From Bordetella parapertussis (GTDB lineage Bacteria > Pseudomonadota > Gammaproteobacteria > Burkholderiales > Burkholderiaceae_C), in contig CAMDAN010000027.1 of assembly GCA_945888535.1 (NCBI GenBank), positions 1 to 24,408 on the forward strand: DNA of 24,408 nucleotides, written 5' to 3'. Within the stretch, counting starts at the first letter, position 1. Each line of letters begins with the position of its first letter. Under the pieces are notes generated by a model that was not told the origin of the DNA, made no database searches, and saw nothing but the letters and a program-made list of their open reading frames with translations. This document shows, piece after piece, positions 1-8,816 of the stretch. The translations under genes and the position numbers were made by a program.

Positions 1-707
1 TATTGCATGAGCAAAATGCGATTGCAGGGATGGCCAATCAGGTGCTCTCCAAAGTGGCGGCTCGTGTATTTACCGCATTTCCCAATGTGATGAGAAAAGC
101 GCAGTGGGTCGGAAATCCGCTACGTGGTGAATTCTTAAATCAAGCGGAAGCCTCTGAGCGATTTTCTGGCCGAACAGGACCGATGAAGGTCTTAGTGGTG
201 GGTGGAAGTTTAGGCGCGCGGGCGCTTAACGCAGTCGTTCCTTTGGCACTGGCAAAAATTCCTTTGGCAGACCGACCCAGCGTCAGGCACCAAAGCGGTG
301 AGAAGGAAATAGACACATTGCGTACGAACTACTTTGACGCAAACGTCGAAGCAACGCTCACCCCCTTTATTGACAACACAGCTAAAGCCTTTGCCGATGC
401 CGATATTGTGATTTGCCGTGCGGGCGCGAGCACGGTGACAGAAATCGCTGCAATCGGAGCGGCTGCGTTGTTTGTCCCGTTCCCAGGCGCGGTTGACGAC
501 CACCAAACCCATAACGCACAATTTTTAACCAACCAGGGTGCAGGGTGGACGATTCAACAAAGTGTACTTACACCCGATTACTTGGCCGCGTGGTTGCAAT
601 CCATGAACCGGAATGTATTGAAAGACTGCGCAGAAAAAGCCAAAACATTGGCTTGTTTAAACGCGACCCAGGCCATTACACAAGCCTGTGAGGAGCTTGC
701 CCAATGA
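1..707 (+). CDS. murG: MurG, lipid II synthase (5' end outside window)
   Basis: UDP-N-acetylglucosamine--N-acetylmuramyl-(pentapeptide) pyrophosphoryl-undecaprenol GlcNAc transferase, which makes lipid II from lipid I at the inner face of the cytoplasmic membrane. About 235 C-terminal residues are present. The frame is open to the window edge, and the first visible residues (HEQNAIAG) are the conserved motif that lies about 120 residues into full-length MurG (about 355 aa), so the N-terminal lipid-I-binding domain is missing only because of the window boundary. Visible family motifs are VVGGSLGAR at the start of the C-terminal Rossmann domain, the nucleotide-sugar-binding stretch [10 protein letters not shown], and [13 protein letters not shown]. 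The stop codon overlaps the murC start by 4 bp (ATGA), as expected in a translationally coupled dcw operon. The assignment is very secure. Confidence 0.97.
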   Translation, partial: LHEQNAIAGMANQVLSKVAARVFTAFPNVMRKAQWVGNPLRGEFLNQAEASERFSGRTGPMKVLVVGGSLGARALNAVVPLALAKIPLADRPSVRHQSGEKEIDTLRTNYFDANVEATLTPFIDNTAKAFADADIVICRAGASTVTEIAAIGAAALFVPFPGAVDDHQTHNAQFLTNQGAGWTIQQSVLTPDYLAAWLQSMNRNVLKDCAEKAKTLACLNATQAITQACEELAQ

Positions 708-2116
708 AGCACGCCATTCGCCATATTCATTTCGTCGGGATTGGTGGCTCCGGTATGTCTGGCATTGCGGAGATTCTTTTTAATTTGGGTTACCAAATTT
801 CAGGTTCGGATTTGTCCGATAGCTCGGTCTTACAGCGCTTGTCGTCTATGGGGATTCAGACCTATGTGGGCCATGCTGCCAGCCATGTTGAAAAGGCCGA
901 TGCGGTTGTCACCTCAACTGCGGTCAAGGCCAGCAACCCTGAGGTTCTTAAAGCCAGAGAAATGCATATACCGATTGTTCCGCGGGCATTGATGCTGGCT
1001 GAATTAATGCGATTAAAGCAGGGGATTGCGATTGCGGGAACCCACGGAAAAACCACCACGACCAGTCTCGTCGCAAGCGTTCTGGCGGAGGCCGGTTTAG
1101 ATCCAACGTTTGTGATTGGCGGACGGCTTAACAGCGCGGGCGCTAATGCCCGACTGGGAAGCGGTGAATACATAGTGGTGGAAGCCGATGAATCCGATGC
1201 GTCGTTTTTGAATCTTTTGCCAGTGATGGCTGTTGTCACCAATATCGATGCGGACCACATGGAAACTTATGGCCATGATTTTGGGCGTTTGCAAAAAGCA
1301 TTTGTTGATTTCCTGCATCGCATGCCTTTTTACGGAACGGCCATTTTGTGTACGGACGACTCGGCGGTTCGGGCCATTGTTGACCAAGTGACTTGTCCTG
1401 TGACGAGTTACGGATTTTCTGAAGACGCGCAGGTTCGGGCGATCCATGTGAAAGCGGTGGGAGGCCAGATGCACTTTACGGTGCAGCGGAGCAACGGAGT
1501 CACTCTGCCAGATATGGAGATCGTTCTGAATCTTCCGGGACGTCACAACGTATTGAATGCGCTCTCAGCCATCGCTGTCGCGGTAGAACTCAATATTGAC
1601 GATGCTGCGGTACAAAAAGCACTGAGTGAATTCAAAGGGGTAGGCCGTCGATTCCAGCGCTATGGCGACCACAGCAACGGAAAAGATGCAGCCGTGACTG
1701 TGGTCGATGACTATGGGCACCATCCCGTTGAAATGGCAGCAACCTTAGCGGCGGCTCGCGGAGCTTTTCCCAATCGCAGATTGGTCTTGGCCTTTCAGCC
1801 CCACCGCTACACCCGAACGCGCGATTGTTTTGAAGATTTTGTCAAAGTGATGGGATTGGCCGATGCGGTGCTGTTGGCAGAAGTGTATGCCGCAGGTGAA
1901 GCGCCCATCGTGGCCGCAGACGGTCGCACGTTGATACGTGCGCTGCGCATCGCTGACAAGGTAGAGGCCATTTTTGTCGATGACATTCAGACTATGGCGC
2001 AGGCCGCTGTTGACTTTTTGAAGGCAGGCGATGTCTTGCTGTGTATGGGAGCAGGTTCGGTCAGCGCGGTGGCAGGTGCGGTCGTAGAAATACTCCAAAA
2101 AAGAAAAGCGCAATGA
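704..2116 (+). CDS. murC: UDP-N-acetylmuramate--L-alanine ligase
   Basis: Cytoplasmic ATP-dependent ligase that adds the first amino acid (L-Ala) of the peptidoglycan stem peptide to UDP-MurNAc. At 470 aa it has the normal length for MurC. The N-terminal UDP-MurNAc-binding fold begins with [15 protein letters not shown]. The ATP-binding P-loop GTHGKTTTT is at residues 112-120. The central domain carries the EADESD and NIDADHM motifs, and the C-terminal domain has [20 protein letters not shown] and FQPHRYTRT. It starts at the ATG overlapping the murG stop (ATGA) and its own stop overlaps the ddl start in the same way, so it is an internal cistron of the dcw operon. The related recycling ligase Mpl is encoded elsewhere in the window, so two Mur ligases with the same P-loop are present; the N-terminal motif and the operon position separate them. 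Confidence 0.98.
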   Translation: MKHAIRHIHFVGIGGSGMSGIAEILFNLGYQISGSDLSDSSVLQRLSSMGIQTYVGHAASHVEKADAVVTSTAVKASNPEVLKAREMHIPIVPRALMLAELMRLKQGIAIAGTHGKTTTTSLVASVLAEAGLDPTFVIGGRLNSAGANARLGSGEYIVVEADESDASFLNLLPVMAVVTNIDADHMETYGHDFGRLQKAFVDFLHRMPFYGTAILCTDDSAVRAIVDQVTCPVTSYGFSEDAQVRAIHVKAVGGQMHFTVQRSNGVTLPDMEIVLNLPGRHNVLNALSAIAVAVELNIDDAAVQKALSEFKGVGRRFQRYGDHSNGKDAAVTVVDDYGHHPVEMAATLAAARGAFPNRRLVLAFQPHRYTRTRDCFEDFVKVMGLADAVLLAEVYAAGEAPIVAADGRTLIRALRIADKVEAIFVDDIQTMAQAAVDFLKAGDVLLCMGAGSVSAVAGAVVEILQKRKAQ

Positions 2117-3081
2117 AAAACAAAAATTTCGGAAAAGTGGCTGTGCTTATGGGTGGTGTCTCTGCCGAACGAGAGGTGTCATTCATGTCAGGGGAAGGCG
2201 TCTTGAAAGCACTTTTATCGCAGGGGATTGATGCGCATGCCTTTGATCCGGCTGAGCGAGATATGAGCGAACTCAAACGCGAAGGTTTTGCTCGTTGTTT
2301 TATCGCCCTGCACGGGCGCTTTGGCGAAGACGGTACGGTGCAAGGTGCTTTGGAGTTGATGGGTATTCCTTATACCGGCTCCGGTGTAATGGCCTCGAGT
2401 ATTTCTATGGACAAGGTCATGACCAAGCGCATCTGGCGTTTTGAGGGTCTTGCGACTCCCGCATGGAGCCAAGTCAGTAGCGCCGCCCAAACCCGCGCAG
2501 CCTTCGCCCAATTGGGTTCTCCCATGATTGTGAAACCTGCGCGTGAAGGTTCAACGATCGGGTTGACTAAAGTGATGGCGTTAGAACAATGTGATGCAGC
2601 CTATGCCTTGGCGTCGCAACATGACCCCTTGGTTTTATGTGAGCAATTTATTGCAGGTGATGAAGTCACCTGCCCGATTTTGGGCGATACCCATGCGCCG
2701 CAAGCGCTGCCTTTGATTCGCATCGTCGCACCCGATGGGAATTACGATTATCAAAACAAATACTTCACCGACACCACCCAGTACTTGGTGCCCGCCGGCT
2801 TACCCGCAGGAGAAGAGGAAGCGATTGCAGAGTTGGCAAAGCAGGCCTACCGAGTGTTGGGTTGCCGAGGCTGGGCGCGGGCTGACGTGATGATTGATGC
2901 AATCACACGCAAACCCTATTTGCTAGAAATCAACACCTCGCCGGGTATGACCGGGCACTCTTTGGTTCCCATGTCAGCACGGGCCCAAGGGATGAGCTAT
3001 GAAGATTTGTGTGTTGATTTGTTAGCGCACACGGCACTCGACAGTGCGGGTAGTTCTGACAGCGCAAGGACGATTGCATGA
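2113..3081 (+). CDS. ddl: D-alanine--D-alanine ligase
   Basis: ATP-grasp enzyme that makes D-Ala-D-Ala for the end of the peptidoglycan stem peptide; cytoplasmic. It is 322 aa when started at the ATG at 2113, which overlaps the murC stop by 4 bp. The frame is open further upstream, but an earlier start would lie inside murC and the family begins near [10 protein letters not shown]. Visible motifs: [10 protein letters not shown] near the N-terminus, [10 protein letters not shown], the ATP-grasp [19 protein letters not shown] (with the tyrosine typical of DdlB in the omega loop) and the metal- and substrate-binding [15 protein letters not shown]. Its position between murC and ftsQ matches ddlB of the proteobacterial dcw cluster. 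The 3' end again overlaps the next gene (ATGA). No residue typical of a D-Ala-D-Lac ligase was noticed. Confidence 0.97.
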   Translation: MKNKNFGKVAVLMGGVSAEREVSFMSGEGVLKALLSQGIDAHAFDPAERDMSELKREGFARCFIALHGRFGEDGTVQGALELMGIPYTGSGVMASSISMDKVMTKRIWRFEGLATPAWSQVSSAAQTRAAFAQLGSPMIVKPAREGSTIGLTKVMALEQCDAAYALASQHDPLVLCEQFIAGDEVTCPILGDTHAPQALPLIRIVAPDGNYDYQNKYFTDTTQYLVPAGLPAGEEEAIAELAKQAYRVLGCRGWARADVMIDAITRKPYLLEINTSPGMTGHSLVPMSARAQGMSYEDLCVDLLAHTALDSAGSSDSARTIA

Positions 3082-3866
3082 ACCGCAACGAGCCCCTGCC
3101 CTTAGATATTCGCCTCATGAACAGAGCGACTGTGCTCTTGCTCGTGATGCTGGGTATTTTTGCCGCAGTGGCGGGAGCGCGCTGGTTATCGAGTCGCAGT
3201 GTCTTTGCCGTGCAAAGTATCGCTGTTCTTGGCGATGTAACGCATACCAATGTTCCTACCGTGCGAGCCCATGTGGTATCGCGCGTCAAAGGCACGTTTT
3301 TTACCGTTGATTTAGGACAAACGCGAACTGTGTTTGAAGCCATGCCGTGGGTCCGAAGCGCGGTCATTCACCGCGATTTTCCCAACCGTTTGCGTGTGAA
3401 TTTGGAAGAGCACAAAGCAGTCGCTTTTTGGGGGGCTGAGAGCGAACCGCGTCTGCTCAATTCCTTTGGTGAAGTGTTTGACGCCAACTTGGGCGAAGTT
3501 GAGCAAGACCAGCTCGCACGGCTGTCGGGTCCCGGTGGGCAGGGATCGGTCGTGCTCAAAACATACCGTTTAGTCGAGCCCTTGTTTTCGCGCATCGATA
3601 TTCCATTGGCGTCAATGGAGCTTACAGGCAAGGGAAGTTGGCGTGTCGTTTTGGAAACGGGTGCGGCCATTGAATTGGGTCGGGGTAGTTCGGAAGAAGT
3701 TGCACTGCGAACAGAGCGATTTTTAAAAACATTGACCCAAGTCGCAGTGCGGTATGCGCGTCCATTGAGCGCGCTCGAGTCGGCAGATTTGCGTCATGAA
3801 AACGGGTACGCCATTCGTCTCAGAGGTGTTACGACCTTGACAGACATGGCGACCAAAAAACAGTGA
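3078..3866 (+). CDS. ftsQ: Cell division protein FtsQ
   Basis: Bitopic inner-membrane divisome protein that links the cytoplasmic Z-ring with the periplasmic FtsB/FtsL and septal synthase complex. It has 262 residues. A short cytoplasmic N-terminus is followed by one hydrophobic segment (about residues 17-36, rich in Leu, Val and Ala), then a POTRA domain beginning at [13 protein letters not shown] and containing the conserved stretch [19 protein letters not shown], then the beta domain with [11 protein letters not shown]. These are the FtsQ/DivIB hallmarks. It lies between ddl (4-bp overlap) and ftsA (22-bp gap), the standard order. Sequence conservation in this family is low, so the call rests on topology, POTRA motifs and synteny together. 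Confidence 0.95.
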   Translation: MNRNEPLPLDIRLMNRATVLLLVMLGIFAAVAGARWLSSRSVFAVQSIAVLGDVTHTNVPTVRAHVVSRVKGTFFTVDLGQTRTVFEAMPWVRSAVIHRDFPNRLRVNLEEHKAVAFWGAESEPRLLNSFGEVFDANLGEVEQDQLARLSGPGGQGSVVLKTYRLVEPLFSRIDIPLASMELTGKGSWRVVLETGAAIELGRGSSEEVALRTERFLKTLTQVAVRYARPLSALESADLRHENGYAIRLRGVTTLTDMATKKQ

Positions 3867-3888
3867 ATAACGAAGCAGGTATCAAACT

Positions 3889-5118
3889 ATGGCAAAAGAA
3901 TACAAAGACTTAGTAGTGGGACTTGACATTGGCACCGCCAAGGTCATGGCGGTGGTCGCAGAAGTCATGCCAGGGGGCAGCTTGCGATTGGCAGGGTTTG
4001 GTTCTGCGCCAAGCACGGGACTGAAGCGGGGTGTGGTCGTCAACATCGATGCAACGGTGCAAAGCATTCAACAGGCACTCAAAGAAGCGGAGTTGATGGC
4101 TGATTGCAAGATCACGCGCGTGTACACCGGTATCACTGGAAGCCATATTCGTGGAATGAATTCCAGTGGAATGGTGGCGATCAAGGACCGCGAAGTCTCG
4201 CAAGCCGATGTATCAAGAGTGGTTGAAACCGCAAAAGCGATTCACATTTCAACCGATCAGCGGCTGTTGCTGGTGGAGCCGCAAGAATTCATCATTGATG
4301 GGCAAGATGTGAAGGAGCCCATCGGCATGAGCGGCATGCGGCTCGAAGCCAAAGTCCATATCGTCACAGGCGCGCAAAGTGCTGCAGAAAATATTATCAA
4401 GTGTATTCGTCGATGCGGTTTGGAGGTTGAGCAGTTGATGTTGAACCCCTTGGCGTCTAGCCTATCGGTACTCACTGAGGACGAGCGTGAATTAGGCGTT
4501 GCGTTGGTCGATATTGGCGCAGGAACCACCGACGTAGCGATATTCACTAACGGTGCGATTCGCCATACCGCAGTGATACCCATTGCGGGGGACTTAATCA
4601 CCAGTGATATTGCGATGGCATTGCGCACTCCCACCAAAGATGCCGAAGAAATCAAAGTCGATAGCGGCCATGCCAAGCAAGTGTTGGTGGACCCGGAAGT
4701 CCAAGTGGAAGTTCCAGGCTTGGGCGATAGAAGCCCGCGCATGCTGAGCCGCCAAGCTTTGGCTGGAGTGATTGAGCCACGCATTGAAGAAATTTTTAGC
4801 CTAGTGACCCAGGTCATGCGGGATTCGGGCTACGAAGAAGTTTTGTCCTCCGGCATCGTCTTAACCGGCGGCAGTTGTGTGATGCCAGGGATGGTTGAAC
4901 TTGGTGAAGACATATTTCTCAAGCCGGTGCGCCGGGGGGTTCCCCAGTACTCCAATGCGCTGGCCGACATGGTGGCGCAACCGCGTGCAGCCACCGTGAT
5001 GGGTTTTCTTGAAGAAGCTCGGATTGCCAGAATGCGGGGAATCAAAGTTTCACAAAAAAGCGGCTCCGTCAAAGGTGCTTTTTCTCAACTTCGTGATTTT
5101 TTTGCGGGGACTTTTTAA
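3889..5118 (+). CDS. ftsA: Cell division protein FtsA
   Basis: Actin-like ATPase that anchors FtsZ filaments to the membrane and recruits later divisome proteins. It has 409 residues, the usual length. Phosphate-1 motif VGLDIGTAKV is at the N-terminus, phosphate-2 VDIGAGTTDVA is in the middle, and the adenosine motif GIVLTGGSCVMPG is in the last third. The inserted 1C domain lies in the first half (GSHIRGMNSSGMVAI region). The last 18 or so residues (from GSVKGAFSQLRDFF) form the conserved amphipathic helix that serves as the membrane-targeting sequence. The start at 3889 is preceded by a weak purine stretch (GCAGG). It is followed by a 152-bp gap before ftsZ that may hold an ftsZ promoter. 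Confidence 0.97.
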   Translation: MAKEYKDLVVGLDIGTAKVMAVVAEVMPGGSLRLAGFGSAPSTGLKRGVVVNIDATVQSIQQALKEAELMADCKITRVYTGITGSHIRGMNSSGMVAIKDREVSQADVSRVVETAKAIHISTDQRLLLVEPQEFIIDGQDVKEPIGMSGMRLEAKVHIVTGAQSAAENIIKCIRRCGLEVEQLMLNPLASSLSVLTEDERELGVALVDIGAGTTDVAIFTNGAIRHTAVIPIAGDLITSDIAMALRTPTKDAEEIKVDSGHAKQVLVDPEVQVEVPGLGDRSPRMLSRQALAGVIEPRIEEIFSLVTQVMRDSGYEEVLSSGIVLTGGSCVMPGMVELGEDIFLKPVRRGVPQYSNALADMVAQPRAATVMGFLEEARIARMRGIKVSQKSGSVKGAFSQLRDFFAGTF

Positions 5119-5270
5119 ATGATCCAGACCTTCAAACTTTGTGTCCCCCAAAGTCCTTCTCCAAGGCCTTCTTCCTTTTGGCTTGCCAGGGGCAGCCCGC
5201 CAGGCCGAGTCCACTTTGACAACCCTCTTTTTAAAACTACGTATCGAATTGCAAACTCTAGGAGCTCCAA
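5119..5270 (+). promoter_or_regulatory. ftsA-ftsZ intergenic region, possible ftsZ promoter
   Basis: This 152-bp gap is the longest inside the dcw operon. It contains a perfect sigma-70 -35 hexamer, TTGACA, at 5216-5221. The matching -10 is poor: TACGTA at 5238-5243 has a 16-nt spacer, and TATCGA at 5242-5247 is too far. A Shine-Dalgarno sequence AGGAG (5260-5264) stands just before the ftsZ ATG. Further upstream there is a pyrimidine-rich stretch with a repeated CCTTCT (about 5154-5178) and two direct copies of GCCAGG (5185-5190 and 5199-5204). No coding sequence is credible here. Extra ftsZ promoters are known in other proteobacteria; their presence here is inferred. Confidence 0.4.
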
Positions 5271-6488
5271 ATGACCATCGAAATGATTGACGAAGAAATT
5301 TTTAACCAAGGCACCCTGATTAAAGTCATTGGGGTCGGCGGTGGCGGCGGCAATGCCGTCGAGCACATGATTGTGTCTGCGGTTGCTGGCGTCGAGTTCA
5401 TTTGCGCCAATACCGATGCGCAAGCCTTGTCTCGCAGTTCGGCACACAAGACGATCCAATTGGGTCAAAGTGGTCTGGGCGCTGGAAGCAAGCCTGACCG
5501 TGGCCGCGCCGCTGCAGAACTCGCAGAAGAAGACATTCGCAGTGCGATTGAAGGCGCCCATATGCTATTCATTACGGCAGGAATGGGTGGTGGAACCGGT
5601 ACAGGCGCTGCGCCCATCATTGCGCGGGTGGCCAAGGAAATGGGAATTCTCACAGTCGGCGTAGTGACCAAACCGTTTGACTTTGAGGGCGGTCGGCGCA
5701 TGAAAAATGCGGACGATGGTTTGGCAGAGTTAGAGGCCAATGTGGATTCTTTGATCGTGGTTCTCAATGAGAAATTACTCGACGTACTGGGTGATGAAAT
5801 CAGCCAAGATGAAGCCTTCGCGCACGCCAATGATGTTTTGAAAAATGCTGTTGGCGGTATTGCCGAAATTATCAATGTACCCGGCCATGTCAACGTTGAC
5901 TTTGAAGACGTCCGTACGGTCATGGGTGAGCCTGGAAAAGCCATGATGGGAACCGCTTTGGCCAGTGGGCCAGACCGAGCGCGCATTGCAGCGGAGCAAG
6001 CGGTGGCTTGCCCGTTGCTTGAAGGCATCGATTTGTCTGGCGCAAAAGGCGTTTTGGTGTTGATCACTGCAGCCAAAGGCTCACTCAAATTGAGCGAATC
6101 CAAACTGGCGATGAACACCATTCGCGCCTATGCATCGACAGAAGCCCATGTCATTTATGGAACCGCCTATGACGACAGCTTGGGTGAAAATGTACGCGTT
6201 ACAGTGGTCGCGACTGGCTTGAGCCAGCATGGAACACGTCGGACCGCGCCACCCTTACAGGTACTGCGCACCGGAACTGACAATGTCCCATTCACGGTTC
6301 CTACCATGAACGGTTCACAGACGACTGCGGGCAACACAGTCGCAAATGCAACAGATTACGGAACCTTAAGCACGCCTGCGGTGTGGCGTGGGACCCGTAC
6401 GTCTGCGGCGCAAAAAGTAGACGCTTTGTCAAGCGGCGGAATGGATGACTACGAAATCCCAGCCTTCTTACGCAAGCAAGCGGATTAA
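5271..6488 (+). CDS. ftsZ: Cell division protein FtsZ
   Basis: Tubulin-like GTPase that polymerises into the Z-ring and scaffolds the divisome. It has 405 residues. The nucleotide-binding loop GVGGGGGNAV is at about residues 21-30, the tubulin signature GGGTGTG is at 106-112, and the T7-loop region with NVDFEDVRTVM follows. A low-complexity, variable linker covers about residues 318-390. The C-terminal peptide DDYEIPAFLRKQAD, which binds FtsA and other partners, closes the protein. The chosen ATG has an AGGAG Shine-Dalgarno sequence at 5260-5264. It is the last gene of the dcw unit because a strong intrinsic terminator follows it. Confidence 0.98.
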   Translation: MTIEMIDEEIFNQGTLIKVIGVGGGGGNAVEHMIVSAVAGVEFICANTDAQALSRSSAHKTIQLGQSGLGAGSKPDRGRAAAELAEEDIRSAIEGAHMLFITAGMGGGTGTGAAPIIARVAKEMGILTVGVVTKPFDFEGGRRMKNADDGLAELEANVDSLIVVLNEKLLDVLGDEISQDEAFAHANDVLKNAVGGIAEIINVPGHVNVDFEDVRTVMGEPGKAMMGTALASGPDRARIAAEQAVACPLLEGIDLSGAKGVLVLITAAKGSLKLSESKLAMNTIRAYASTEAHVIYGTAYDDSLGENVRVTVVATGLSQHGTRRTAPPLQVLRTGTDNVPFTVPTMNGSQTTAGNTVANATDYGTLSTPAVWRGTRTSAAQKVDALSSGGMDDYEIPAFLRKQAD

Positions 6489-6510
6489 TTCCAGTCGTTC
6501 AAGTAACTAA

Positions 6511-6544
6511 GCCCCCAGCCGTGTAAGTCACGGCGGGGGCTTTT
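6511..6544 (+). terminator. Rho-independent terminator after ftsZ
   Basis: The left arm is GCCCCC (6511-6516), a bulged A, then GCCGTG (6518-6523). A 5-nt loop follows, then CACGGC (6529-6534) and GGGGGC (6535-6540): 12 base pairs in all. TTTT follows directly at 6541-6544. It lies 22 nt after the ftsZ stop. The T-tract runs into the putative lpxC -10 box. Confidence 0.92.
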
Positions 6545-6555
6545 ACAATCTAGGC
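6544..6555 (+). promoter_or_regulatory. Putative lpxC -10 element, possibly giving a leaderless mRNA
   Basis: TACAAT at 6544-6549 matches the sigma-70 -10 consensus at 5 of 6 positions and ends 6 nt before the lpxC ATG, so transcription would begin at or next to the A of the start codon. No Shine-Dalgarno sequence exists in the 12 nt before the ATG. The -35 position would fall inside the ftsZ terminator hairpin and shows no good match. Confidence 0.55.
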
Positions 6556-7479
6556 ATGCTTCAACAAAGAACCCTCAAATCTCTGACCCGTGCTGTTGGC
6601 GTGGGCTTGCACAGCGGCCAACGGGTGGAAATCACTCTGCGCCCTGCGCCGCCTGATACAGGGATTGTGTTTCGGCGCATTGATTTACCCCATGTGGTGG
6701 ATATATCTGTCTCTGCGATGGCCGTCTCTGATACCCGCTTGGCTTCTACGCTGTCAAATGGCGACGCTAAAGTGCATACGGTCGAGCATCTGATGTCTGC
6801 GTGTGCCGGCTTGGGGATCGACAACATGTATGTTGATATCACCGCCGAGGAAGTTCCTATCTTGGATGGCTCTGCAGCCTCGTTTGTTTTTTTATTGCAA
6901 AGCGCAGGGATTGAATTACAAAATTCACCCCGTCGCTTTATCCGAATCACGTCTGCCATTGAAGTGCAAGAAGGAGAGGGCGTCAACAAAAAATGGGCAA
7001 AACTGGAGCCGCACCACGGGTTCAAACTCAGCTTTGCCATTGACTTCAACCATCCTGCGGTTGACTCTACGGGGCAGAGTGTTGAGTTTGATTTGAGTGC
7101 AGATTCTTATGTTCGAGATATCGCTAGGGCCCGTACTTTTGGCTTTACCAAAGACGTCGAGATGATGCGTGCCAATGGCTTGGCTTTGGGCGGGGGCTTA
7201 GACAACGCCATCGTGATGGATGATTACAAGGTGCTCAATAGCGACGGATTGCGCTACGACGATGAATTTGTGAAACATAAAATTTTGGATGCGATGGGTG
7301 ACCTTTACATCGTAGGCAAACCTTTGCTCGCCCACTACCGAGCCCATCGATCAGGGCATGCACTCAATAACTTTTTGCTACGAAAATTGGTAGAGCACCC
7401 TGAGTGCTGGGAGATAGTTACCTTTGAAGATGAGCGCAGTGCCCCCAAGGGGTTTGCTCAACTTGCGAGTGCTTGGTAA
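6556..7479 (+). CDS. lpxC: UDP-3-O-acyl-N-acetylglucosamine deacetylase
   Basis: Zinc-dependent deacetylase catalysing the committed step of lipid A synthesis in the cytoplasm. The 307 residues match the family. It starts with [19 protein letters not shown], and the first zinc-binding motif HTVEHLMSA places Glu77-His78 where E. coli LpxC has Glu78-His79. Further motifs are [28 protein letters not shown], the second zinc region [10 protein letters not shown] and the catalytic-histidine stretch HRSGHALNN. The gene follows the dcw cluster as in many proteobacteria, but the terminator and -10 box between ftsZ and lpxC suggest separate transcription. It converges on ruvC with only 27 nt between the stop codons, where no terminator is visible. 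Confidence 0.98.
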   Translation: MLQQRTLKSLTRAVGVGLHSGQRVEITLRPAPPDTGIVFRRIDLPHVVDISVSAMAVSDTRLASTLSNGDAKVHTVEHLMSACAGLGIDNMYVDITAEEVPILDGSAASFVFLLQSAGIELQNSPRRFIRITSAIEVQEGEGVNKKWAKLEPHHGFKLSFAIDFNHPAVDSTGQSVEFDLSADSYVRDIARARTFGFTKDVEMMRANGLALGGGLDNAIVMDDYKVLNSDGLRYDDEFVKHKILDAMGDLYIVGKPLLAHYRAHRSGHALNNFLLRKLVEHPECWEIVTFEDERSAPKGFAQLASAW

Positions 7480-7506
7480 ATTGTCTTAGCAGTCGATCAT
7501 TAAAAC

Positions 7507-8061
7507 TTAGCGGCTCCGACCTGCTTTGTATTTGCCAGTCCCATTTCCTCCGATGCCATCCGCCTGTGCTAAGCGGGCCATGGCTTTTCCCGCGTGTGCA
7601 TGGGTGATGGCTAGGCCTAAAGCGTCTGCGGCGTCGGGGCCGGGCAGGCCGGGCAAAGCCAGCAAGCGACGCACCATTTCTTGAATTTGAGTTTTATCGG
7701 CGCGTCCATGGCCAGTCACGGCTTGTTTCATTTGGAGTGCCGTGTATTCTGCAACGTCAAGATCGGCGTGGACTAGCGCAGTGACAAGCGCACCGCGTGC
7801 TTGCCCTAATAAAAGAGTCGATTGGGGATTGACGTTTACAAAAACAATCTCGATCGATGCGCAAGTGGGCTGGTAGCGGGCAATCACCTCACCGATTCCG
7901 TCAAACAATACTTTCAATCGGGCGGGCAATGCCTTGGAGACGAGGTGCTGGGTGCTGATGGTTCCGCTGGCGACGTAATGCACACCTTTGGCGTCTAGAT
8001 CGACGACGCCAAAGCCTGTGGTTCGCAGCCCGGGATCAATGCCAAGAATTCTCATCGTCAT
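7507..8061 (-). CDS. ruvC: Holliday junction endonuclease RuvC
   Basis: Homodimeric, Mg2+-dependent endonuclease that resolves Holliday junctions together with RuvAB during recombinational repair. It has 184 residues, slightly longer than E. coli RuvC (173). The four acidic catalytic residues are in place: Asp9 in ILGIDPG, Glu71 in [11 protein letters not shown], and Asp143 and Asp146 in [10 protein letters not shown]. The LLLGQARG motif and the basic loop [11 protein letters not shown] are also visible. The ATG at 8061 overlaps the mtgA stop by 4 bp (ATGA); a second in-frame ATG two codons later is the alternative start. It is the last gene of a four-gene minus-strand operon. ruvA and ruvB, its usual neighbours, are not in the window. 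Confidence 0.97.
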   Translation of the reverse strand: MTMRILGIDPGLRTTGFGVVDLDAKGVHYVASGTISTQHLVSKALPARLKVLFDGIGEVIARYQPTCASIEIVFVNVNPQSTLLLGQARGALVTALVHADLDVAEYTALQMKQAVTGHGRADKTQIQEMVRRLLALPGLPGPDAADALGLAITHAHAGKAMARLAQADGIGGNGTGKYKAGRSR

Positions 8062-8816
8062 TTGGGGATCCGCGCATCACCCATGCGCCCCACGATCACG
8101 CTCGCACGGTGACTCAGGTAGTCCGAGTTGGGCAATTTCTCAAAATATTTCGGCCGGGGCAACATGACGGCCAAGCGCGCTGCCTCATAGTCGGATAATT
8201 GCGCCGCACTTTTTCGGAAGTAATGGCGCGATGCGGCCTCTGCCCCAAACACACCTTCGCCCCATTCCACGTGGTTGAGGTAAATTTCTAAGATACGTTC
8301 TTTGCTTAGACAGGTTTCAAGCATCAGCGTTAAAGCAAACTCTTGTCCTTTTCGAAGCAGGGTTCGCTCACCCGATAAAAATAAATTTTTGGCAAGCTGC
8401 TGGGTGATGGTGGAGCCGCCTACGACTTTGGGTGGTCGCGCAGGTCGGGTTTGGTTTTTAGCCAATTGGGCCGCACGCTTGCTGGCCTTGTCCTCGGCCT
8501 TCGAGTTTTTCACCCATGCTTTCTCTAAAGCTTCCCAGTCCACACCGTCATGGCTGGAAAAGCCATCGTCCTCGGAAGCGATCACAGCACGTTTAAGAGA
8601 GTCGCTAATTTTGGCGGAGTCTTGCCAATCTTGGCTCCAACGCAAGCGCCCGGTGGCCTGTGCCAATTGAAAGGCTTGAGAACGTTCAAACGCCGTAGAT
8701 TGCGGGTCTAGCACAGCCATAGCCCCAACGCGCAATAAAAAAAATAACTGCAGCCCGGCGAAAGCTAAGACAAACAGGATGAGTAAATGGACGAGCAAAC
8801 GGACAAGCAATTTCAT
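8058..8816 (-). CDS. mtgA: Monofunctional peptidoglycan glycosyltransferase
   Basis: GT51-family transglycosylase that polymerises glycan strands from lipid II on the periplasmic side of the inner membrane, without a transpeptidase domain. It has 252 residues. An N-terminal transmembrane anchor spans about residues 5-29. The catalytic motif [15 protein letters not shown] places the glutamate at residue 82, followed by [16 protein letters not shown] (about 133-148) and [15 protein letters not shown] Lys/Ala-rich segment at about 103-130 lies between the first two motifs. The start overlaps the upstream TonB-like gene by 4 bp and the stop overlaps ruvC by 4 bp, indicating coupled translation. 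It is functionally linked to murG, rodA and mpl elsewhere in the window. Confidence 0.96.
   Translation of the reverse strand: MKLLVRLLVHLLILFVLAFAGLQLFFLLRVGAMAVLDPQSTAFERSQAFQLAQATGRLRWSQDWQDSAKISDSLKRAVIASEDDGFSSHDGVDWEALEKAWVKNSKAEDKASKRAAQLAKNQTRPARPPKVVGGSTITQQLAKNLFLSGERTLLRKGQEFALTLMLETCLSKERILEIYLNHVEWGEGVFGAEAASRHYFRKSAAQLSDYEAARLAVMLPRPKYFEKLPNSDYLSHRASVIVGRMGDARIPK

Noticed and set aside
2041..2112. Upstream extension of ddl
   Set aside because: These codons lie inside murC. The ATG at 2113 overlaps the murC stop in the ATGA manner seen throughout the operon and fits the family N-terminus.
4257..4817. A 186-codon minus-strand open frame inside ftsA
   Set aside because: It is antisense to conserved FtsA motifs, with no start signal or domain.
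5115..5561. Minus-strand frame across the ftsA-ftsZ gap
   Set aside because: Most of it is antisense to ftsZ, and the short part covering the gap has no family signal.
5465..6121. A 218-codon minus-strand open frame inside ftsZ
   Set aside because: It is fully within ftsZ, has low-complexity composition and no domain, and is explained by codon bias in the real gene.
7480..7506. Terminator between convergent lpxC and ruvC
   Set aside because: The 27-nt gap has no stem with a T-tract.
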